DNA of 64,000 bases from Adiantum capillus-veneris (taxonomy: Eukaryota > Streptophyta > Polypodiopsida > Polypodiales > Pteridaceae): assembly GCA_014529385.2 (NCBI GenBank), contig CM043950.1, forward strand, positions 64,746,935-64,810,934, given 5' to 3'. The notes below the pieces were generated by a model. It had not been told where the DNA came from. It ran no database searches and saw nothing but the letters and a program-made list of their open reading frames with translations. How positions within the stretch are numbered: the stretch's first letter is position 1; each line of letters starts with the position of its first letter. Position numbers and translations under genes: made by a program. This document shows positions 57,256-64,000 of the stretch, in pieces.

Positions 57256-57811
57256 TTGTCACATCTTGCAATAGAATCTAAGCAGACCTGGATAAAGAAG
57301 GATGAAGCCGCAAAATCTTGGAAGACCATGCTTAAAGCTACCTCTCCAATGACATATAAAACACCCAAAAAACTAAACTCACAGTATATCACAAAAGTAT
57401 GGGTGCCAAAGAAGGCGATTGCAGTTCAAGGTAATCCACACAAGCTCTGGATTCCAAAGAGACAGAGCACAGAACTCCCTTCAGTACAAACACCTAGGAT
57501 TCAAACAAAACAAGGGCCTAGAAAACCAAAACAAAATGAAAAGAATATTTGGAACCCAAGAGATTATGGAAAACTCAATAGAGTCAACCTCAAATTTGGA
57601 TTCCCAAACAACAGACCAAGGCAAACCAGAACAAAATGAAAAGAATATTTGGGACCCAAGAGATTATGGAAAACTCAATAGAGTCAACCTCAAATTTGGA
57701 TTCCGAAACAACAGACCAAGCCTACGACAAATTTGGTCTTTGGAGTCAAACAAATGTGCAAACACACAACGCAAACACAAATGTGCGAACACACAACGCA
57801 ATACAAATTAG
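57256..57811 (+). pseudogene. Element A WxPK-motif tail
   Basis: QTWIKKDE, KVWVPKKAI, KLWIPKRQ, NIWNPRDYG, QIWIPKQQ and NIWDPRDYG: Trp followed by Pro and Lys/Arg, basic and glutamine-rich between motifs. A 100-bp unit starting AAGAATATTTGG is duplicated at 57,541 and 57,641; as 100 is not a multiple of three the second copy is read in another frame. A ~26-bp unit (ACAAATGTGC(A/G)AACACACAA) is also duplicated at about 57,752-57,806. Confidence 0.55.
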
Positions 57812-58110
57812 GAAGTCAAGAGCATCCACTTTTGAATAAACAAAGAGTGTCACATTTAGAATTCTTATTATTTCACCGCTCTAATATAGGTAAGGCCATA
57901 ACAAGAAGCCTCAACTTTGAATGCCAATAAGCATATTGCTTATACCCTCCTCTCGCACAACATTAATTTTTTCAATGCATTGACTGGGGTATGCATATAC
58001 GGAGACACTCCATGGCCTGCATTAGCACACTATTGATATCCATGCACAACACATACCCTAGGGTGATACACTATCATCCTGGAGGACTCCAAAGAGGAGG
58101 TGGGAGGCAT

Positions 58111-59134
58111 TGTCAATGCGAATCTAGAGTGCAAAAAAAGGAGCATTGTTTTTTATGATTTTGGGTTTTTTATGTTTGATTGTGGATTTTTTTTCTGAAT
58201 CCGAGTACTCATGCCCTTATTTAACATGATTCTACAGATATATGAGGAAAAATGCCATAACTGAGTGTGTGTACATATGTAAAAATAGCAAATTTTTGAG
58301 CTAAAATATGATAAAAAGGAGAAATTTGGCCAAAAAAATAAAAATTGAGTGTACATATCAGCTTATTGGATATTTTTTTAATGGTTTTGATTTATTAGTA
58401 TTTTTAACATTAATTTAGTTGTTTTATTTTATTTTTATTAATTTTTTGGAGAAAAATAAAGAAAAATAGGAAAAACAGGTGACATGATGACGTAATAACA
58501 CAAGAAAAATGCGTAAGTGATCAACAAGTCAAGGGCAACATATGGTGAAGTCGGGGTGCAATTATGAAAATGTTGCGAAAAGTTCATCCAACCAATTTTT
58601 GAACAAAATGACAAATTTTTTGAAAATGGGGCAAACGAAGTCCAAATGGAGAAACTTTTTAGTCTAAAGTGCGTTTTGCAACAAGCTAGGAACATATGTC
58701 AAAATTTGTTTCAAGTGGTCCCGGTGCCCTGATATAAAATATTATGGGTCCACTTACTACTATCATTTCCACTATTCATAGTTAGAGAAGAGCTTGAGAG
58801 ACCTAGAGCGCGTGGACCTTCTACAACTTCGTATGATGCACACAAGGCATTGGTCGCCGCCAAACATGAGAGTTCAGCTCATTACCATGTGCTCTTCTTG
58901 TTCAACGCTAACTTCAACGCGAAAAACTCACGAAAGCACTAATGTGGCATCGGTGGGTAGAGATCGAAAAGGGACCATAACTCAACAACCACTAACCTAA
59001 TTTCTACAAGACTTGATAGGGGTTAACCCTAGGCTAGATGAGAATGCCTATGCCCTCCAATGTTGGTTTAGGTCAGCAAGAAAAACCCTAACTTCTCATG
59101 CCCTGCAAAAGCCAGGCAGGGAGATAAGTCGACA
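58111..59134 (+). repeat. Probable LTR following element A (shared with next element?)
   Basis: It starts TGTCAATGCG directly after A's purine tract and ends GTCGACA just before a TGG-starting primer-like site. TATAAAA at 58,733-58,739 lies about 60% along. TG...CA borders and about 1 kb length fit an LTR. There is no second copy in the window to confirm it. Confidence 0.45.
58733..58739 (+). promoter_or_regulatory. TATA box in the probable LTR
   Basis: CCTGATATAAAATATT, with a C/G-rich block upstream. Confidence 0.35.
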
Positions 59135-59137
59135 AAA

Positions 59138-59155
59138 TGGCACGAAACTTCAGGG
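59138..59155 (+). other. Possible primer-binding site
   Basis: TGGCACGAAACTTCAGGG, three bases after the LTR-like end GTCGACA. Confidence 0.35.
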
Positions 59156-59379
59156 ATAGGTGCTTCTCAAGATTTTCTACAAGCATTTGTAAGTTTCTCC
59201 ATGATCAATCATCAAAAAGTAGGTCAAAACATCGCTAGGCTTCAGACACACAAAGAATCATTTGGCTCTCATGGCCAAGCGGTGTGCTCATTTGCCACAA
59301 AATTCACGAGGATCACCGATATACCATTGACAACCAGAACATATGGTGAAACATCAAAGAAAGTTGCCGTCGACCATCA

Positions 59380-60790
59380 TCTAACTAAAAGACGTATTAT
59401 GAGCGACAAATCGCTAAAAATGATGTCCATAAGGCCTAAAGCTACACTGAAGCCATGGAAAGGTTACCCATAGCATCTACAAACTTAGTGATCAAGCTCA
59501 AGAGAAATCATCACAGAAATTCATCCCCAAATGCTGAAATCAATTTCAAAGTACGAAGTACCAAACATGCTAAACTAGTGAGTTTTAAAATTGAAACAGA
59601 GCTAAAAGGGCTTAGGCCTAGCAGTGATCTTCCCAATGCTTCAAAACCAAAATTTTGCATTCTATACATCATATGCGTATGATGTCTGGCTAGCATTTTT
59701 ACACATACAAATGGTAATTTTTCCACACCAAACTCTTCATTATATTCAGCTCCTCATACCAACTTTTATGAAAATTGGACCACATGAAGCCAACATTTAG
59801 CCAAAAATAGTTGAGTTAGAGTCTTTGGAAAAAATATGGTCTTATCCATAGAAAGAGTACTCTAAACTCAGAAAAACTTGACACAAGGCATGCACCTAGC
59901 ATATACATCATACCCCAATGCTATATATCAATTTTCCAAGAGTAGACATCATATGCATATGATGTCTAGACCTATCATAGAGAGGTTATGTCAGCATTTT
60001 GAGTATCCAAAATCACCAATATCATGGCATATATAGCCTCTACACCAAGTTTTAGCATGATTGGGCATGTTTTGGTCATCATATTCTTCACTTTACAAAT
60101 CAAAGAGTCAGAAACAACTTCTATGGTCTTGGGCACATGAATCCTTATCCAATCTAATGCACACATCATGAGCAAGCTGTTACCAAGTTTGAGCCAAAAA
60201 AGCCAACCTAGACAAGACCCCTGAATTTGACATGGTGTAGTGTTTTTGAGATCTCAAATACATTTATCATATCTTTATTAGATTTCCGCCAATTCTCATC
60301 ATATTTGGACATCAATTTGACCCTTTTTCACCCATATTGCAGAAACAAAGTGTACAAAATCCATTCATGGCTTCTGATATTCAAATACAAGCTCAATTTC
60401 AAATCTGATGCTATAGGCACTATGCACATGCTATGGACATCCTACCCTATGAGTTTCCAATTTTTTGCAGACAAAAGACATCATACAAGTATGATGTCTC
60501 AAAGTGTCAAATTGTCAATATGAAGAGGTTTTGGCATACCCAATGTTCTTATCTTATGCTCATGAGTCCCTACCACAAGTTTCAAGTCATTTGAACCTCA
60601 TATACCCAAAATATAGTCATATTACCACTTCAGAGACGGGAAAGAGTTTCTAAGACAAAATCTTACCCATTACTTGTTTTAATCTCATTCCAAGCATATA
60701 TGTGTGATGTACATGCTATAAAGTTATGCATACGTGAAATCTCACCTCATTCAGAGAACATAGACATCATACACGTATGATGTCTCATAA
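59380..60790 (+). repeat. Second leader array: ~280-bp spaced dyads ACATCATA-N4-TATGATGT
   Basis: Dyads start at 59,666 (centre TGCG), 59,946 (TGCA; perfect palindrome), 60,478 (CAAG) and 60,764 (CACG). Intervals are 280, 532 (about 2 x 266) and 286; degenerate remnants sit near 60,227 and 59,389, filling the expected positions. Arms are conserved while the four central bases vary. The region is otherwise non-coding, between the primer-like site and a gag-like region, the same position as the array in element B. Confidence 0.75.
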
Positions 60791-60918
60791 CATAAAATGA
60801 GTCCCTAAATTAACTTTCGACAACCTACATAGCATCCTTAGGCCCTAATTAGCTTCCGATTCAATTTTGAAATCATTTGGATAGCTAAAAGCTGATCAAT
60901 TGTCAGATTTAGTAAAAG

Positions 60919-61710
60919 ATGCTAACTTTTGGACTTGGAGTGCACGTAGGGTCAATGGAAGCCGGAAAGTCACCAATAAAGAAGAAAAGGATTGCCTTGA
61001 AAGATATCATTGCAGCAGTAGAGCCATTCACAATTCCCAATGAGACATTGAAGCCGACCAAATCATGGATGGACGAAGTCACCCTAGAAGCAGGAGACAT
61101 AAAGCTATACCAAGGAACTTTCAGAGATCCGCAAGGCAACACTGTGGATGTGCCGATGGTTCCTAGAGAACTCAATGAATATGCAAGTAAAGAGGGCATC
61201 CTCAATCACCTAGAAAGAGTGGATCTGCATGGATTTTCCACATTATTGCCAGTTGGTATTGATTTCCAAAGAGTTTCCAGTACACCTCAGATCATTGACA
61301 ATTCTTTGGGAATGCACAACAAAGGTAGCTCTATCAGAGAAAGAAGAGGCGTAGTAGAGGTGTACTCTCAGAAGAAAACCAACCCAACTTCTGAAGACCT
61401 AGTGGATCCAAGGGTAATTAGCATCTGCAAGCTGCACAACCACTTTTTCCATATTTGCAATAAGCGACCACAAAAGTACGTGACAACCCCACCTCATGAC
61501 ATTGCAGCCACTTTCACTTGGGAATTGAGGAGCAGTGTACCAAAAGATGTGAAGGAAAACCAACAGTCAGAAGGCGGAGGCCCGCATAAAAAGGTTAATA
61601 GAGCAATTGAAGGTCGAGAGAGCATTTTAAGGGCATTTCAAAGAGTATTGGGTGTCAAACCCAAAAATAATGGGTGGCAGTTCCTCTCGACCCCTGGAGG
61701 ACCAATTTGA
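60919..61710 (+). pseudogene. Gag-like ORF of unknown family (element D), first part
   Basis: A 263-codon open frame. From its first ATG it reads MEAGKSPIKKKRIALKDI, then MDEVTLEAGDIKLYQGTF, RDPQGNTVDVPMVPREL, HNHFFHICNKRPQKYV and GRESILRAFQRVLGVKP. No domain is recognised. The frame is lost near 61,690, where the next frame continues DHYIRAYEDFE. Position after a leader array and before coiled-coil text suggests the N-terminal part of a retrotransposon gag. It is the longest undamaged frame in this element. An unrelated host gene is possible but less likely. Confidence 0.4.
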
Positions 61711-63165
61711 TCACTACATCAGAGCGTATGAAGATTTTGAGTGATTGATTAAATAGCAAGATCTTGAACCCTTCACCATTGAAGAAGTGATGGATATTAA
61801 GAAGAAACTTCAAGAGCAGTCAGAAGCAAAGGTAGAAAAAGAAGAAAGGATACCAAGACTGAGGGAAGATGTGCAACATCACTAGAGTTTCCCCTTGAAT
61901 TCACCGACCACCAAGCCTAAAGCCCTTTACAACTCAGGCATCAAAGGTCAAGCCAACACCAAGAGGATAAAGAAAAGACCAACAAAACCACCTGTGACGA
62001 TATTTTCTTTATGTGAGAGTTTTCCACTAGATTTTAGACCGAATCCAAATGAGATCTCTCACTATGGTAGAAGGAAACAGTATGCTCAAAACAAGAGAGG
62101 AGAATTTGATGAAAGAGCATGACAACCTTAAAAGAGAACTACAAAGATATACTCAGAGAGCAAAAACTGCAGCAAAAGAGCAAGAAGCACGAAGAAAAAT
62201 CCTACAGGAACCTCAAGATGAGAGGGATACCCTCACACTGCAGATAGTTGAAGTGTCAAAGGAGATCACCAACCTACAAGAGTAGAAAGAGAGGACTGAA
62301 GATTATTTGGAATCAGCTCGAGATGAGATTATGGAGCTGAAGAACAAGTTAGACCTCCAAGATCTAACCATACAAGGGTTGAGAGGAACCCCAAGGGCTA
62401 CTAGAGCAAGTGCAGGAGCAGACAACCAGGTTGTACAAGTCTTGGAATCCGAGATTGCGGCTCTGCAAAAGGAATTAAAGTTGGAGAAAAGGAAAAGAAT
62501 ACATATTTCAAAAGGTTCTTTAGCAGCTGAAGAAAGGTTAAAAGCACATCAACAAAAGGTACAAAAAGAAAACGATGAATTGAAACAACAGTTGGAGATT
62601 TTGCAAGCTCATGCTAATCAACAATGCATAAGAGGCAACAAGAAGAGACGAGAAGGTGCAACATCAGCTATAGCAGAATCAGGCAAGAAGTAGAGAGGGC
62701 ACGAAGCCAAACTAAAGATCCGGATCCAAGCAACTCAGGAGTCAACGCCCAGAAAGAGATTATCGAGATTCAAAAAAGCTCAAAAGAACCTATATTGGTG
62801 GAGATACCTCCACAAATCCAAGATGAGCTAACAGTTGAAGAGGAGCCCCCCCTACGCAGTTTAATAGAGAAGACCATTGAAGAAAGTGCTAAAGCAACAA
62901 TAGAGTGGGAGCAGAGGATGCTACACTTTGAGGGAATTATAAATCTAGAGAGAAAGGGATACAACCATCCCTCCCCTATTCTTTTATCAAATATGAAATG
63001 CTTACAATGAAGAAGCGCATCAAGGAAAAGGAGACCACCCCATTATTTGAGGGTGACATAAAAGATCAAGAAGTCTCCAAGATAATAGTAGATTCACAGC
63101 TTAAATGGAAAAAAGGATGGCTCACAAAGTACCCAGCATACCTCTTATGTCTGGTTGATGCGTAG
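61694..63165 (+). pseudogene. Gag-like coiled-coil region (element D), decayed
   Basis: Broken across at least three frame changes (near 62,080, 62,650 and 62,990) with stops at about 61,730-61,755, 61,883 and 62,283. Text is strongly helical and heptad-like: IEEVMDIKKKLQEQSEAK, EENLMKEHDNLKRELQRY, RDEIMELKNKLDLQDLTI, VLESEIAALQKELKLEK and KVQKENDELKQQLEIL; then ILVEIPPQIQDELTVEEE and IVDSQLKWKKGWLTKYPAYL. Such long coiled coils occur in structural gag-like proteins. No zinc knuckle or pol domain appears before 63,165. Confidence 0.45.
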
Positions 63166-64000
63166 AAGTCGATACAAGATGATGTTTCTTTCTGCCCATT
63201 ACTGAGGATAAAAACCTAGAAAGACCACTAATGATGATGGAGCAAAAGATGCCGTACGCACACTCACACACCCAAACATCTCAACACCACACAAGGAATT
63301 TACTTAAATTCCAATCCACACACACCACCACTCAAGAGATCAGAAAAAATACTACCCATAGGCTCAATTCAAACTCCAAACTCTCGACCTACAAGCCCTT
63401 GCTTGCCCGCAGACACTACAAGGTGAGTCGAGTTGATCAACACTTGAAATCACACTTGATGGTGACCAAAATATACAATAAAAACCATTAAAACCTCAAA
63501 AACTCCAGCCACAAAAGGCCTCTCTCAAACCATTGCAAAGCCTTCACCGAACTCCACTCTGTTGGACTCTTTGGAGTAGCGCCAACCTTAATGGCACCGA
63601 TACAAGGTCGTAGTCTTCCCTCAATTCCATGCACACACACATACATTGAAACCTCAGAGCTTCCATAGACTCTCCCAAGTGAAAAATTGAAGAGACAAAT
63701 CTCTCATTCACTCCTCCACACACTCGAAAATAGGACGCGAACGCGACAGGATTGCACTAGACCACCTGTAGGAACCCTGCTTCCTCCCACACACAGAGAG
63801 GTGAAAGTGCCAAAAATTGGCTTCAAAAATTCTCCCTCGGCCTAGACCATCATGGCACCGTGAGTGATGTGGCTTTTTAAAGCCTTTTCACAGCATTTTT
63901 TGACCTTTTTTGGCCCCAATTTTGACCCCCAACAGACATTTTTTGCAGGAAAAACCCCAAACGGACTCCAAAATTCACCAAATTTTGTATGCTTGGTCCT
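63166..64000. other. Window end, no gene recognised
   Basis: A/C-rich sequence with many ACAC/CACC stretches; the open frame 63,231-63,491 is low-complexity. TTTTTGACC and GACCCC occur near the end, as in 9,815-9,850. Confidence 0.5.

Larger units (their letters stand above)
56183..58110 (+). mobile_element. Element A, downstream part
   Basis: This continues A's pol frame after element B: integrase C-terminus, an in-frame linker, a second retropepsin-like domain, a WxPK tail, about 300 bp of non-coding DNA (57,812-58,090), and a purine-rich tract ending GGAGGTGGGAGGCAT at 58,110. Confidence 0.8.

Overview
This window is nuclear DNA from a land plant and is almost entirely transposable elements, their decayed remains and simple repeats. 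I see no gene that is certainly intact. The pointers to a plant are Ty3/gypsy elements with DGG/FIDDF-type motifs and a second (archaeal-type) RNase H, Ty1/copia gag fragments, a zf-RVT LINE tail, a pentatricopeptide-repeat (PPR) pseudogene, and GT-AG introns of about 80 bp. The wording of the PPR repeats (LLEKNTYLGNMLVSMYVKCG-like) and the very dense (GA)n/(CT)n tracts suggest a fern-like genome. That placement is an inference of moderate to low confidence.

Layout. 0-4.6 kb: an AT-rich tandem duplication; a broken three-exon gene remnant with phase-consistent introns; a MITE; a divergent histone H3 pseudogene; a 220-bp near-perfect hairpin element; and a possible small two-exon gene on the minus strand. 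4.6-11.3 kb: microsatellites, a CACTA-like transposon terminus and old dispersed repeats, with no recognisable gene. 11.3-18.7 kb: Ty1/copia debris in both orientations. 19.2-20.6 kb: a LINE tail kept in one frame with three stops. 21-25 kb: SINE-like heads and a duplicated ~0.8-kb retroposon, one copy of which has a 12-bp target duplication. 26.5-29.1 kb: a PPR pseudogene whose central repeats multiplied after the gene had died, later hit by a G-run/C-run MITE.

30.8-59.1 kb is a three-level nest of LTR retrotransposons. Element A (Ty3/gypsy, pol at 30.9-34.7 kb and 56.2-58.1 kb) is split by element B (34,689-56,182). B is split by element C (43,831-53,101). Matching short target duplications mark both junctions, and the host reading frame resumes across each one. 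C is a fairly young autonomous-type element (gag, protease, RT, RNase H, second RNase H, integrase) with a few frameshifts. B has LTRs, a leader, a 4.5-kb gag/protease-like frame and a tryptophan-rich WxPK-motif tail, but no reverse transcriptase or integrase, so it must have relied on another element. A carries a second retropepsin-like domain after integrase and its own WxPK tail.

58.1-63.2 kb: a probable LTR directly follows A's polypurine tract. It is followed by a tRNA-like primer site, a leader and a decayed coiled-coil gag-like region, which may be a second, tandemly joined copy sharing that LTR. The most unusual signal is in the leaders. B's leader carries eight copies of the 20-bp palindrome ACATGGATCGCGATCCATGT (or close variants) about 283 bp apart. 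The 59.4-60.8 kb leader carries a different dyad (ACATCATA-N4-TATGATGT) at the same spacing.
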